Source: Cotesia glomerata
Lineage: Eukaryota; Arthropoda; Insecta; Hymenoptera; Braconidae
Reading direction: 5' to 3'
Assembly: GCF_020080835.1 (NCBI RefSeq)
Contig: NC_058164.1
Coordinates: 13,462,142 to 13,526,141 of the forward strand
DNA length: 64,000 bases
How positions within the stretch are numbered: the stretch's first letter is position 1; the number at the start of each line of letters is the position of its first letter. A program made the translations under genes and the position numbers. The notes beneath the pieces were generated by a model. That model was not told where the DNA came from, searched no databases, and was given only the letters and a program-made list of their open reading frames with translations. Positions 46,581 to 58,663 of the stretch are shown here, piece by piece.

Positions 46581-47577
46581 TTCCCCCGGAAAGCGAGAGG
46601 GTAAGAATGCCCACTTGCTTTCCTTATGTCTACCTCGCCTATAAGCGATAACAACTTACATCATGAATATATAATTTTTGTAATAAAAGGTATTGATACT
46701 TAATATAAATTACGTTATCACATGGTGTTCGTATAGTGGAGATCGACAGAGAGTAGTGTATTGGTCATAGGGAGTTGATATGAGATTAATTACAGTGACG
46801 GTCGGTAATTAGGCATTTTTTGCGCATGTTTTTTTCTTTGTTTGAACGAAAAAAAAAGTTTCCAATCCCCCTTTTTTTTTGTTATTATTTATTATTAATT
46901 AATTAATTAATTATTATTATTATTATTATTTATTATCTAATATTTAATTATTCCTTTTTGAATTATTAATTATTTTTATTTATTCTGTAGATGTTAGTGA
47001 ATCTACCGTAAACCGGTCTTACTCCGAGCATGCGCGTGGGAGTAGCGCGGGAGACTAGTCGTTCCCAGTTAGCACAACCAATGAAAAGTTTACGTCAAGT
47101 TAATAGTATAACTTCACGTAAACCTAGTGACGGAATTGGACATCAAGTTAACAGTAAAAGTTCATGTTCAATAGTTAACGTAAACTTTTGGTCAACTTTA
47201 GTGCAACTCTTGTCAGTTCCGTAGATGCGTGGAGATGACTGTCTTACCGATGGAATTTCATGATGCCGATAAGAATAACTTTAATTTTATCAACATAGTC
47301 AGTTTTAATACTAGATGGCGCCACGGCCAAACTAGAAAAAAAATTTTAAAAAACCTGAAATTTTTGGAAATTGGCAAAAAATTTTATAATATAATTTCTT
47401 TTTCAGCTTTTTATTTAGGAATAAGATGTTTAAATTATTTTATTATGATTATTTTATATAAATTACATTATTGCAATATCAAATTGCACTTCTTAATTGA
47501 AAATTAAAGTTTTAAAATAACTGAATATTACTTATAAAAAAATAACTGAATTTTAATAAAAAAAAAATATCAAATCT
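46581..47577. other. Non-coding DNA between LTR-like segment and the minus-strand gene
   Basis: Contains an (ATT)n tract (about 46900-46932) and, at 47064, the terminus-like CCCAGTTAGCACAACC, which matches the start pattern CCCAGNNAGCA of the element at 29866; no opposite end is found. Subterminal AAAAGTTTACGT / ACGTAAACTTTT pairs (47081-47200) could fold back. A 64-codon open frame at 47030 has no gene-like support. Confidence 0.4.
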
Positions 47578-50500
47578 TTATGAAGTCGACTCTGGATATT
47601 TGTCGATATTTTTTCTTGGAACCATCTTCGAGTTCTTCGTCTTCTTCTTCTTTTTCTTTTCTCCATTGTCTTGAAGATTGTCATTGCCATCTTCTTCTTC
47701 TTCTTCTTCTTCATCCTCGTTATTTCTCTTTGTTACTCGAGCGTAAGCGGCTCTCAGGGCTCTTTGAAAATCTATAGTGTGCTGGTTGAACGAGTAACTT
47801 GGATGATTTTTCAATACTATTGCTGAAACATAAAAAAGTTCGAATTATAAATGGGAAGTGTTAAAAGTAACGATATAGTTTTTATTTTAATTTTAAGATA
47901 AGGGCTTTTTAAGGAATTATTTAACTTACTGTACAAATCTATATCCAATTTAGTGCCTTGGAGTGTGTTCATTTTCGTCTTATTCGATTTAAAATAGTTG
48001 AAATTAACAAGAACTTCATCCTTAATTATGAAATCTCCCTTTAAGAAATATTTTAAATTATCGTAGGGAGAAGACGCAACTCGAAAATGACTTAGATAAT
48101 TTTTCTGTAACATACAAAAGGGATAATGATTAATAAAGTAATACATACACATATATATGTATAATATTTAACAACAGTTTTCGAAGTATAAAACGAAAGA
48201 TAAAGATTTGTAACGTTTAATAATAGCAAGATCACTATAATTCTTACCAATTGTTGTCTTTTCGTATCCTCGTAACTTTCATATTTCTCTACTTCTTCAA
48301 TTGTCTGCATAGGTATAAAATCAGGTTTACTAAATGTATTGTCTACACCCGCGTTGCTCAGCATCTGCAATGAACTATAAAAATAAATAATATTTTTGTT
48401 AATTAAATTTTAAACCATCTATTTCACAAATTTTAAACAATTTATGGTTTGAATTTTTCTTATATCCCTTACTGAGATATTAAATTTTAAATAATTCTAT
48501 TCATCCTAAGTATTTATCAATATGCTATTCAACTCAAATCGTGTTTTATTTTTTTTTTTAAATTACAAATTGAATTATTTTTTTATCGTGGAGTAGCATA
48601 TTGTTACTTTTATAATTAATGTAGATAATGAAATTATGAATATACATACTCTACTCTTGCTCTAGTATCGTCCAATTTCATTATTACGGAACTGAAATTA
48701 AAAAAAAAAAAAGGTTTGTAAAATAAAGTTAGTAGAAATAAATAGTGTTCTAACAATTTTTTTTATAATGCTAAGTAAATTATACTTACTCCAATTTCTG
48801 AGTATTAGCATTCAACTGTTCATTTACAGCCCTGTAATATACAGTATTAATTATAAATAAAGAAAAATAACTTTTCTATAAAGCAGTTTTAAAGCCAGAT
48901 CTTATAAGAAAATATAATCCCAACAATTGTACCATAATATACGAAAATTAATTAATATATAATTTTATTTATTTATAATATAGAAAATTCGTTAATTTGT
49001 CAATTGGTATGAATCAATTAGGAAGTAATGATGTGCTATCAACTCAACAATAACTATCTAATAACATCTATTGCAACTCTGAAAATGACTCAAAATCAGT
49101 ACTATATCTTTCTTATAGGCTTCTCATTATTATTGTAATTAATTTCTAACTCAAATACAAAAGTAATTTATACTAATACATATATATTAAATATAGTAAA
49201 GTGTAAATAAAATTCTATATTTCAGAAGTGGAAACTTACATCAATATTTGTTTGTTTTCTTCATATACTTTAAATAACTGATCAACTTTTTTTTCAATCG
49301 ATTCGCCATGTTTAGTGTCGACTTTAGCAACTTTTAATGGAATGATTGGAGGGAGTTTCCCACCTAAAGTTTGCTGTCGGGCCGGTGGTACCTGTATTGT
49401 ATTACTGATGGCTGTTGGTTTTGTCATGTTTTCTTTATTGTCGGGATATTTTATTATTGCTGGACTTTTTTTGAAACGATTGGATCTTGTCGATGAAGTT
49501 GAAGAATCACTGTACTCATCTTCACTGTCATACTGTCTCTATAACAATATGATATTTTAAAAATTTGTTCAATAAATGTAGGACAGTATATAGAGTAAAA
49601 GTTTATTATTTGTGAGTATTAATTGAACTGTATATTAGCTGAATAATTAGCTGTGTATTTATTAAGCGAAAAAATGTGAAATTTTTTCAATTTTATACTT
49701 TACAAAAAAATTCGAAATTTCAGGAATAGTTTATTTTTCCACGCATATTGCTGATCTTCATTTGAACCTAAATATATTGAAAAAAACGGTAATTGGCGTC
49801 AGAGTATCGAGTCGGTCAACCTAAAAGTAAAGCTTTATTAAGCTAGCTTTATGGAGACTATACACTGTGTGTAGTCTCCATAGCTAGCTTATTTTAAATT
49901 TGTAAACATGGGACATGAAATAAAGTTGAGGAAATCCTCCGCTAGTGATTTGCATCGTTATATCTGCATTTCCAATTAATTGATTTGAAGGAAAATTCAT
50001 GATTCCTTGTTAATGCGACCATTGGATTATTAGATGTCAGTTTCCCGTTGCTGTGAACATTACATAGATAATTAATAATATGATACAGGTAATGGTATTG
50101 AGAAAGTGTACCTGTCTTTATTATTATTTGGTGTTATTAGGATATTAAAGTTAGAGGCTTTGAAATCAGCTTTTTTAAATTACAGTGTTAATTATTATAA
50201 TCAATATAATTAGAAAAAGAAAACACCGTTTTATGAGATATTATTATCTATTAATTTTAAGAGTGACAGTACGAGGCATGGGTCTATCATATACTATATC
50301 CGTGCCCCGTGCCCCGTGTCCCGTGCATATGAAATGTCTGTATAGGTATAGTGTATGTATACACTCATGTCCCATGCCTCATCGGACAAATTCACCCTTA
50401 GAAATTATAATTTTGAGATAAAATTACAGAAATTATGAAGATTAACATGAAAACAATTATTTTTATAACAAAGCAAATTTATGTATGTTTGGTATGCATT

Positions 50501-53500
50501 CAAATGTAAGTAAATAATAAGCAACTAACCTTTTTCGTTTCCATGTTTGATTGTACTAAAAATGATATCTTAATTTTTATTTACTGAATTTCAGTAATTA
50601 CAATCAAAACTTTTTTATATTTTATTTTATTATATGGGTCTAACCACAAAATTCGCGTGAATACAATTGTAAACGGCACGTGGTAAAAATTTATAATACG
50701 ATCAAGTTTGAGATACATCTGTGAACTACGGTATATGCGTCTAAAAAACAACAGCAAAACTACAAAGAGTTCAGTATACAATCTTTTCATGCGACTACAA
50801 AGTTTGCGCAATCGCAGGTGGAATGTGGGGGAAAGTACGGTTGAAGAAGGACGTACACTCGAGTCGCGTTATGAGTTCTCTTTGTGTCTCTCTCATATTA
50901 ACGTGAGTCTGGCAAAGGAAAAAAGAAAACAAACCGGACTCATAACGCGACTCGACTGTAGTTATTGGAGTAGGATGCATGTGTGATAGTGTGAGAATCC
51001 GAGTTATACAGTGTAAAGTATACACATATACATATGTACACGGAGAAACACACACTCACCGTTCCAACTTTCGGCGATCGTACATACGTGTTAGTGAGCA
51101 CGAGAATATTTCTTTATAAATTGTACTCATAAACTCGTTTTTTATTGGAAATTTGGCGTACTAAAAATTACTTGGTTTTAAAAAATTAAAATATAATTTA
51201 ATAGTTAACATTGGCCTTTATTCTTAGGTAATTATGTATTTCAACTTACTTAATATGTAAATAAAACTTAAGTTAACGACTATTAAATCGTACATAAAAA
51301 CATGTATTTCATCCGCCATAACCAACTTGGTGAATTATATATTTGGTTCTTTTTTAATGAAAATGAAGTTAACCGACTTTTAAAAATTTAGATAACTTTT
51401 TTTAAACAAACAATTACGAAAGTTGAGAAATAAAAAATATTACAAACGATTTGAAAAAATTAAAGGTGAATTTCCGAACATTTTTTTTTATCGTGAGAGG
51501 AATTCAACTGTTTGGGTACATTTATAACTTCAGTGAAATTGTAAAAAAAATTCAATCAAAAAACAATTAAAATTTATGTCGATGTAAGCAAAAAGTTGAT
51601 GTTGAAATTAATTTAAAAGTAAACATTCCATGTTATCAATATAATTCTTATTTTGTTGTTAAATAACTCAATTAATAGTAAGGTTAGGAATCTAAAATTA
51701 TAATAGTCACTAAATATCTTTTTATTTTTCAGAATGGAGTTTCCAATATTTTTTAATCTTGATCGACCAAATGGTCGTAAACCTTGGAACCGTTTATCAT
51801 ACGATCAAAAGAGGAAGTTAAGGAACAGATATTATGCGTACTTAAAAGATGCTTCTCAATCAAATTTGTCCAACACAGTCAGTTCTAATCCTGCACAAAA
51901 TTGTGCTCAATTTACGCAAAACGATTATAACGTACAAGAAACGTCTGTGCCAGACCCTAAGGATACCGTGGAAAATAATATGGCTGAAAATATATCAAAC
52001 TCCAGTCATGATTTTGTTTCTGCAAATACTTCTGCTACTACTCCCAGTACAAGTCATATTGCTGCTGATAATTTTCATGAAGATGTTCCTAACTGTAATC
52101 CTCTGCAAGTAATGTCTGTTCTACCTGACACAAGTGCTTCTCTTGCTATTCACGCTATTGAAGATAACATTTGTGAAAATATAACCACCTGTGCCAACGA
52201 TAATTTAGTTTCCACCTCAACTTCTACAAGTGCTCCTGATGTTGATCATGTTGTTAAAGACAATGTTACTGAAGATGTTCCATGCTCTGGGCAAAGTAGT
52301 TCAATTACTGCCTCGATTTCCGATGATGCACTAACTTCTGAACCTGGTGCGGATGACCAAATAACTAAGTTAACACCGAATCCATATATTCATTCAAATC
52401 ATATATTCAAAAAGTTAAAAATTAATCACCCCGGGTGTTTCCAACATTCTTTTCAATCAAATTTAGCTGAATGTTTCACAAGTAACAAAATTAATCAAAC
52501 CCAAAGCAAAGCTATTTTAAATGTATTGCATACTCATCCGTCTTTGAAATTTCTTCCGAAAGATCCTCGCACACTTTTAATGACACCACGTGATAAAATT
52601 GAACCAAAAATTGTCGAACCAGGAAATTATCTTCATTTAGGAATCGAGTGGATGCTGTTATTAACGTTATCATCTCTGTCAGCACATGAAGTTCCCAACG
52701 AATTGATAATCGATTTTAGCACTGATGGTGCTGAGATGAATAAGAATATTCAAATATGGCCCATCCAAATTCGCATCGTTAATATAGAGAAAATAAAGAA
52801 GCCTATGGGGTATTCCATGCCAAATCGACCACTTTTGACCCCGACCCTTTTCGATTTGGCCGAAAGTTTTCCATCCTTTTCTACCCTATAAAAAACGGTT
52901 CTCAGAATTTTTTTGAATTTTTTTACCTAACTCCAAAAAAGTTATGAATTTTTCAAAAAAATGGCTTTTTTATTTTCAAATAGCCATAACTTTTCCAAAA
53001 CTAAACATTTAGGTACCTTTTTTTTTAATTTTGTTTTTAGATGTACTTTCCGATAAAAAATATTAAAAATTTTTGTAAGTCAATACATATGGAATTTTTC
53101 AGTTTTTGACAAAAATCAATGATTTTTCGAAGTTCGAGATTTTTTTTTTTTAATTTTTTTTTTCTTAAATAAACTTTAATCAATTCCACAGTTATCCCTG
53201 TAGAACCCAGATTGGGCCGATTTCTCTTTCTATTTTTTTTATTCAATTGAAAAAAAATTGTTAAATTTTCAAAAATGGAAAAAAAATTTTTTTTCATAAA
53301 TTTTATTTATATAATGAGATAAATACAATTCAACGATTTCACGGCATTATATTCACNNNNNNNNNNNNNNNNNNNNNNNNNNNNNNNNNNNNNNNNNNNN
53401 NNNNNNNNNNNNNNNNNNNNNNNNNNNNNNNNNNNNNNNNNNNNNNNNNNNNNNNNCCTGGCCAGGCAATAACTAATTAAAAATTCAAAAATCACTTTTT

Positions 53501-54822
53501 TTCTAGCTTCTACCGATGAGTTTAATGAAAAAATTTTAATGCAACTGTGAACGTGCGATAAAGAGGTCCGATACATATATCTCATGCGCTAGACGAAGAC
53601 AGAGTTGAAGTTGCATGCAGCTTTAAATGTTTCAAACCTCTAAGTTCAACAAAAAAAATTTATTATATTATTACTTAATATCTATTTAAAACTAATTAAC
53701 ATCTTAACAATTAAATTAATAAAAATTATTCAAAAATTTTTAACAAAAATTAAACTTTGAATAAAACATTAAATGTAAATTTTTGAAAATTAACAAATCA
53801 CATCGAGATAATTTAATATCTTCCATTTGTACAAAAATATAATTAGTTCGAGATTTATTATTACTTTAAAAAACGATTTTATACCCGAGTCGAAAAATTT
53901 AAACGGAGTAAACTCAAAAAATATTTTTTAGACAAAATAAATTTTTTTAATCATCTACTGAAGTACATTTATAACGGTGTATTATATCAAGAAATTTATT
54001 TTATTAGGAAAATGATTAGAAAAATTTTGCAATTTTTTAAGCAATAGCCAAATCTAACGAATTTTCATGATAATCCTCTTATAGATTAGTAATTTTTTTG
54101 GTTTAAGGCATAAGACCCTGTTATTGACACTGGCCTAGTAGTTTGATACTTGCAATTTTATTCTAATTGTAAAATTAAATGTTTTCAAAAATCAATTTTT
54201 CTAAAAATTTAAAATTCAAAAATTATGTTTATTAATTTATTACAGCTGATTTGCTTTTTTAATTAAAATAAAATTGCAGAAGTGTCAATAACTAATCCAA
54301 TGATAATAACTGGCTCTTTACCTTGTGCTTTCAAACTTCTTAACGGAATTATTTACTTTATTTATAAAAATCTTTCAAACGCTTCGAAAAATTATTCTAA
54401 CAATGCAGGTATTAAACGACTGGACAAACCGAAAAAAGAAACTTAATCTCCAGACAGAATTTAGAAAAATAAATTTGTTATTAACAAATACTGAATAATT
54501 GTTTCGAAATTGGAACCTTAATATATTGTTAAAATTTTCGAGAAGATATAATGAAAAACATTTTTCATCTAGTATCACGAGGATTACTCATATGGCTTAA
54601 ATTATTATAAAGACCGCTCATAATATTATCACTATTAAAAATAGTAATAATAATAATAATAATAATATTTATAAAAATATATAACTATCTTACTTCAGTG
54701 TTAAGAACATTTTCAGGTAAAGATGGACCTTCTGCACCTGGAAATGCAGTAACGAAAGCTAAAGCTAGTCTTTTATTTCGTCTAAATACTGCTGTCCGTG
54801 AAGAACTCAATTTTCTCTCCAT
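47578..54822 (-). CDS. Coiled-coil protein with DUF4806-like C-terminus, eight exons
   Basis: Hand-built model, exons in transcription order: 54822-54694, 50555-50530, 49536-49240, 48831-48790, 48691-48650, 48374-48248, 48104-47930, 47822-47578 (stop TAA). All introns are GT-AG, all phases agree, total 1083 nt = 360 residues. Start is ATG at 54822 (MERKLSSSRTAV). The N-terminal half is basic and Ser-rich (YDSEDEYSDSSTSSTRSN), followed by a coiled coil (ESIEKKVDQLFKVYEENKQI...). The C-terminal part (FIPMQTIEEVEKYESYEDTK, then YFLKGDFIIKDEV and HTIDFQRALRAAYARV) resembles the arthropod DUF4806 domain; it ends in an acidic run and a lysine run. Function unknown; a nuclear role would fit. The first intron (4.1 kb) contains a plus-strand transposon ORF and the 53357-53456 gap. 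A possible alternative first exon ends at 51060 with donor GTGAGT. Confidence 0.7.
49840..49890. repeat. Compact hairpin in intron
   Basis: AAGCTAGCTTTATGGAGACT and AGTCTCCATAGCTAGCTT pair almost perfectly, with two small bulges and a loop of only a few bases. It lies in the second intron of the minus-strand gene. Confidence 0.6.
50273..50382. repeat. Imperfect foldback with GTGCCCC repeats
   Basis: GAGGCATGGG (50273-50282) and CCCATGCCTC (50372-50381) face each other around CCGTGCCCCGTGCCCCGTGT and a TATAC-rich stretch. Intronic; probably a small mobile-element remnant. Confidence 0.4.
50860..50954. repeat. Perfect 17-bp inverted repeat
   Basis: CGAGTCGCGTTATGAGT (50860-50876) and ACTCATAACGCGACTCG (50938-50954), with ~60 bases between. 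CpG-containing and unusually GC-rich for this region, just downstream (minus-strand sense) of the possible alternative first exon. Confidence 0.7.
51060..51110 (-). promoter_or_regulatory. Possible alternative first exon/donor of the minus-strand gene
   Basis: On the minus strand a less AT-rich stretch (GTACGATCGCCGAAAGTTGG) runs into a consensus splice donor, GTGAGTGTG, at 51059. It would join a non-coding leader to the exon at 50555. Speculative; no transcript evidence. Confidence 0.25.
51734..52891 (+). pseudogene. Truncated transposon-derived ORF (TE-associated insect family)
   Basis: Preceded directly by an acceptor (TTTTTCAG at 51725-51732), ATG at 51734. Residues 1-40 are basic (NGRKPWNRLSYDQKRKLRNR); ~60-215 are Ser/Thr-rich with two internal repeats of the type DN..ED..; ~230-350 carry the block INQTQSKAILNVLHTHPSLK, LPKDPRTLLMTPRDKI, VEPGNYLHLGIE and a DGAEMNKN...WPIQIR stretch. 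I know this block as the N-terminal part of transposon-encoded proteins in insects (possibly Kyakuja/Dileera/Zisupton-type; not certain). From about 52805 the sequence turns into an unrelated dispersed repeat (GTATTCCATGCCAAATCGAC), which supplies the last ~25 residues and the stop. No transposase core follows. Lies inside the first intron of the minus-strand gene, in opposite orientation. Confidence 0.55.
52805..53356. repeat. Dispersed repeat running into the assembly gap
   Basis: Starts about GGGGTATTCCATGCCAAATC and continues CCCGACCCTTTTCGATTTGG, ATAGCCATAACTTTTCCAAA. I recognise this wording as a repeat common in insect genomes. Its right end is hidden by the gap. Confidence 0.5.
53357..53456. 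other. Assembly gap, 100 N
   Basis: Exactly 100 undetermined bases, the conventional size of a scaffold gap of unknown length. The true distance is unknown. Confidence 0.99.
53457..54690. other. Intronic AT-rich DNA
   Basis: Rest of the first intron of the minus-strand gene. An (AAT)n tract lies at about 54645-54667. Nothing else recognised. Confidence 0.4.
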
Positions 54823-56621
54823 TATAAAAAATCTGTGTAAATTAATATACTGTTACTGTAAAATAAATTATTAATGAGTTATCAAATAGTAAGGAGAGTA
54901 TTTTTAATTTTTTTAAAGTATTGAAAATACTAACCTGTACTTTAATGATTTAATAATGTTCAACACTTCAATGCTGTGTATCAAAAACACTTATGCTGTC
55001 GATGCACTATTTATTGATTTCTATAAAAATTAGCTGTTTTCAACGAGTTGTTCAAAAGTTAATAATTGTTTATGATATTTGTACACTGTTTATTATAAGT
55101 TGAGTGTTTTTTTAATACTGATTCAACAAGTAACAAGATAAACAAAAGGCTCACATGGGTCTATCTTTGGGAGTAAAGGGACTTTTACACTCATATAAAT
55201 GTACAGTCTCTCCTAGCTACCAATCAAATCTATAATACATGTCACATAAAGAAATGAATGTATTCGGTTCAGTTCCCCTCCCCTCTGTGCCCCTCTAAAT
55301 TTTTTCAACCGGAAGAATTCAAATTTGAAATTTTATTATTTGCAATAAGAAACGTCTATTTTTATTGTAAAGTTGAAAATTCAGTTCTCTATAAAAAAAT
55401 TGTGAATCAATTATTTAAATTATCGTCACCAGAATTCTCTCTTACATGAGCGATAAAAATTTCAAATTAAAAATTTCCCGGGTAAAAGAAAATGGCGGGA
55501 TGTCGCTGGACGCTGAGACGGGTTAGGTGAGGTCTAATCACACTACGAATGTACTGAGTGTTCGTCCAACGTATCTAGCGTACCTGTTATTTATCAACGT
55601 GCTTATAATTAATAATTAAATCATCGAAACTTTACTAGTTTTCATTTATATGAGAAAGTGGTAAGTAACTGCTGAATATGTTTGTTAATTATAACAGCAT
55701 GAAACTTTATGAAAGAAAAATGATGGTAATTTGAATTTTGAAATTTTAACATTGAAAATGTAGGCTAAAAATTATTTTAACCTAACTCATACACGAATGT
55801 ATAGCAAAGCAAAAAAAAAATTATATTACTTTTTTTGTTTATGTAAGAAGTTAATAAGAAATACTCACAAAAAAATGAGAGACAATAAACAGGCATGCAA
55901 AAAAGTATTAACTATTTAAAAAATAATATGAATGAACATATTAGTAATAGTTGTAAAAACCGTACAGTACAATGTAGTACATTTTTATATCATCAAAGTT
56001 AGCAGTCACTTCGATAATTTTTTAATTAAAAAATTTTAATAAAAAAAAATTGATAACATTAATGTTAAGAATTTCACGATATAAGTTAATATGTAATTTA
56101 TGAAAAATACTTCTCTATCATTAATTATTAATTTTAATCTATCATTAACTATATAAACGTATCATTAATTATAAAAATTTATTCTTATAATCTTATAATT
56201 ATATAAATTTTAATCTTTATTTATAAAAGTTAAATTCACAGAAATCTTTCAATAAATTTCAAATAATTATTATATTTATCATCAAATTATCGTCAAAACA
56301 ATAAACTATTATTAATAATAATTAAAAATACATTAAAAAATTTATTATTACATAAATAATAATGAAAATGAAGTTAGCTGACATATTAAAATTTATCAAA
56401 AAAATTTCAATTAAACAATGAAAAAAAAAATATCACATGTTAAAAACTTGAAAAAACTATAAGTGCAATTTTTTATAAATGTCTTTTTAGTTAATAATTT
56501 AATTAAAAAAAAATTAAGAATTTTTGGTCGTCTGCTAACTTCAATATCATGAATAGTAAAATAATACACATTCATGATTTTCTTTGAGTCCACTTACGAT
56601 TTCTTCTCATTACGTTTTTAG
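54823..56621. promoter_or_regulatory. Bidirectional upstream region between two divergent genes
   Basis: Separates the start of the minus-strand gene (54822) from the BEN-like gene on the plus strand. A less AT-rich part (55480-55600) and a consensus donor, GTGGTAAGTAACT with GT at 55661, look like a leader exon of the plus-strand gene ending at 55660. No TATA box is evident. The rest (55700-56600) is AT-rich and presumably intronic. Confidence 0.4.
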
Positions 56622-58434
56622 ATAGATACAGTCTAATTTTGGACAAGTATTGCTTAGTAGCTTCTGGTGAAAGAGGGGTTATTAGGAGACGAGGTATGTT
56701 TTCAAAGTAGGAGACAATGGAAATTTATGTCCCATTTCATTGAATGAAGATGAAAATGAGCTTTTTATGTACGATACGACGGAGCGACGCCTTTGAGACG
56801 ACGTAAAATCATTGCTTCAGATGGTAATAAATTATTATTTATTTATTTATTTATTATTACTCTGCAATATCTATGCGCAACTAATAAAAATACATTTTGA
56901 TTTTTCATGAAAAATTAGATGACCGCTATGAATTAAAAAGTCGTTATAATGGGTCTATGCGAATCAGGACTCTTAAGGTTTCATACAGCCCAGGTGATCA
57001 CAATATCCCAGCTAGGAAAAAAAATAAAAAAAAGGATGACGTATGTAGCATTATTTTATAATAAATAATAAATATCAATAGTTTTTATTAAGGAGGTTCG
57101 AACGAATCTAATGTAAAAATAATTTTCCGCTTTGAGCTTTGAAATTAAGAATACGTATAAATAAATACGTCATTTATCTAATCGCAAAATTTAAAAAAAA
57201 TAAATCGGAAAGACTAAAATTTAACAAAAATTCTAACATTATTTCGACTCATTAGTTACGCTCGAACTTCCTTCAAACTTAGAATTCCCTACAAATTGCA
57301 AATATTTGACCTAGGTCAAACTGCAAGCTTGCAGAAAAATTGGTCATCGCAGAGCTACAGGGAAAAAATAAATTTTTCTGTGTTCATTCAAGTCACAACT
57401 TTTAACGAAATCATTTAATATTCAGTTGCATATATTATTGAGATGTTTTTGTCTTAGATTACTCAGATGTCCAATACGAAGAAGACAGCAGATTTTTATC
57501 TTAACATGTCATCACCAAGAAATCCCCTCAGGTCCTCCGATGATGATGAGGTAAGTTTGAATAACATAAAATACCGATCCTTGATTGATAAAGAAAAATT
57601 TTTATTCGAATTATATAATATCAAATAACATTTAATATGTATACAAAAAATTGTTGACAGTTGAACGAGAGTGGCAGCCAAACTTACGATAATAATTTTC
57701 AATCGAAATCAAGCAAGCATGTTCGACCTGCGAATCTAATACGTGAACAGACCAGTATGCAGAATTTATCAACGCCACCGCTGAATAGTTATGAAACGCC
57801 AGAGGAAGAATCGATAGAATCTCTTCGATCCGGAAGTACGCCCCGACCACAGTCTCTACAAAGGCGAAACCCGAGAAAGCGTACAGCACTTGGACCAATG
57901 GCGAGGCTAACAGCACTAGAAGCATCTGTTGCAGCAGCTAATTCAAAATTGTTAAGATTATTAAAAAAAAATAAAGTACGACAACAACAGCAACAACAAC
58001 AACAACAACAACAGCAGCAACGACAACAGAATATAGTGTATCCAAAACTAACAGAATCGGTAGTTGTAGAAGATAACCAGGAGGTAAGCTCATATCACCA
58101 AAAGAATTTATTTTTTCAGCAATAAATGACTATTAAAAAATTAGTAAAAAGAAAAATTTTAATACTTTTCAAAAAAATTATACTTCTTTCAGACAAATAA
58201 CTTATTCTAATTTGATTATTATTTATTTGTAGTTCATAATCATCGATGAGGTGAAAATGCCAAGTGACAAAGTAGCCATGATGTTATTAGCAGGAACTAT
58301 GAGAAAACGTGCCGATACGGTCATGCACGCTATTTGGCCAGATAACGTGATGCAGAATATGTATATACAATTGCCAAAAAACAGAAATGAAAACCATGTG
58401 GCAACCGGTAGCGCAGACACCCTTAAAGTTAAAA
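56622..58434 (+). CDS. BEN-like domain protein with polyQ run, partial, two frame breaks
   Basis: Exons: 56622-56823, 56919-57040, 57458-57550, 57661-58083 and 58233-58434, with GT-AG introns and matching phases from 56919 on. Within the first exon coding-like sequence moves through three frames (LVASGERGVIRR, then KVGDNGNLCPISLNEDENEL, then GATPLRRRKIIASD), each step equal to one missing base (about 56690 and 56770-56780). Further exons give DDRYELKSRYNGSMRIRTLK, a basic tail, a Ser-rich part, a short coiled coil (ARLTALEASVAAANSKLLRL) and a run of about 13 Gln (57979-58020). The last exon (IIIDEVKMPSDKVAMMLLAG ... AIWPDNVMQNMYIQ) resembles the start of a BEN domain, a DNA/protein-binding module of transcriptional regulators. 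The start codon and the 3' exons were not found; the donor at 58435 (GTATGT) implies continuation. Pseudogene or assembly indels are both possible. Confidence 0.5.
57976..58025 (+). repeat. CAA/CAG run encoding polyglutamine
   Basis: Trinucleotide run of mixed CAA and CAG codons inside the BEN-like gene. The interruption of CAG by CAA suggests selection for the amino acid rather than simple slippage alone. Confidence 0.8.
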
Positions 58435-58519
58435 GTATGTATGATCACTGGATCAATTTATAAACTTTCTAATAATAATAATAATCGTATTTTTAGAATG
58501 TCGCTTTAATAAAATAGCG

Positions 58520-58655
58520 ATAAAATTCTGTATATAACTGAAGTACAGAAAGGCCGTCGCCAGATAAGCCGGGGTAAAATGCCCCCAAAGCAATCGGGCT
58601 AATTTTTTTTTCTAAAATACCTTATACTGTGGACAACATCTCAGCCCAGTTTTAC
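58520..58655. repeat. Mobile-element-like junction sequence
   Basis: Less AT-rich stretch with GCCGGGGTAAAATGCCCCCA and AAGCAATCGGGC between the BEN-like exon and the transposase fragment; looks like the end of a mobile element but no boundaries can be set. Confidence 0.3.
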
Positions 58656-58663
58656 TTACCCAT

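Noticed and set aside
47578..47814. Plus-strand Ser-rich frame (47580-47777)
   Set aside because: Complement of the acidic/lysine-rich last exon of the minus-strand gene.
53307..53585. Frame running through the N gap
   Set aside because: Its continuity depends on 100 undetermined bases.
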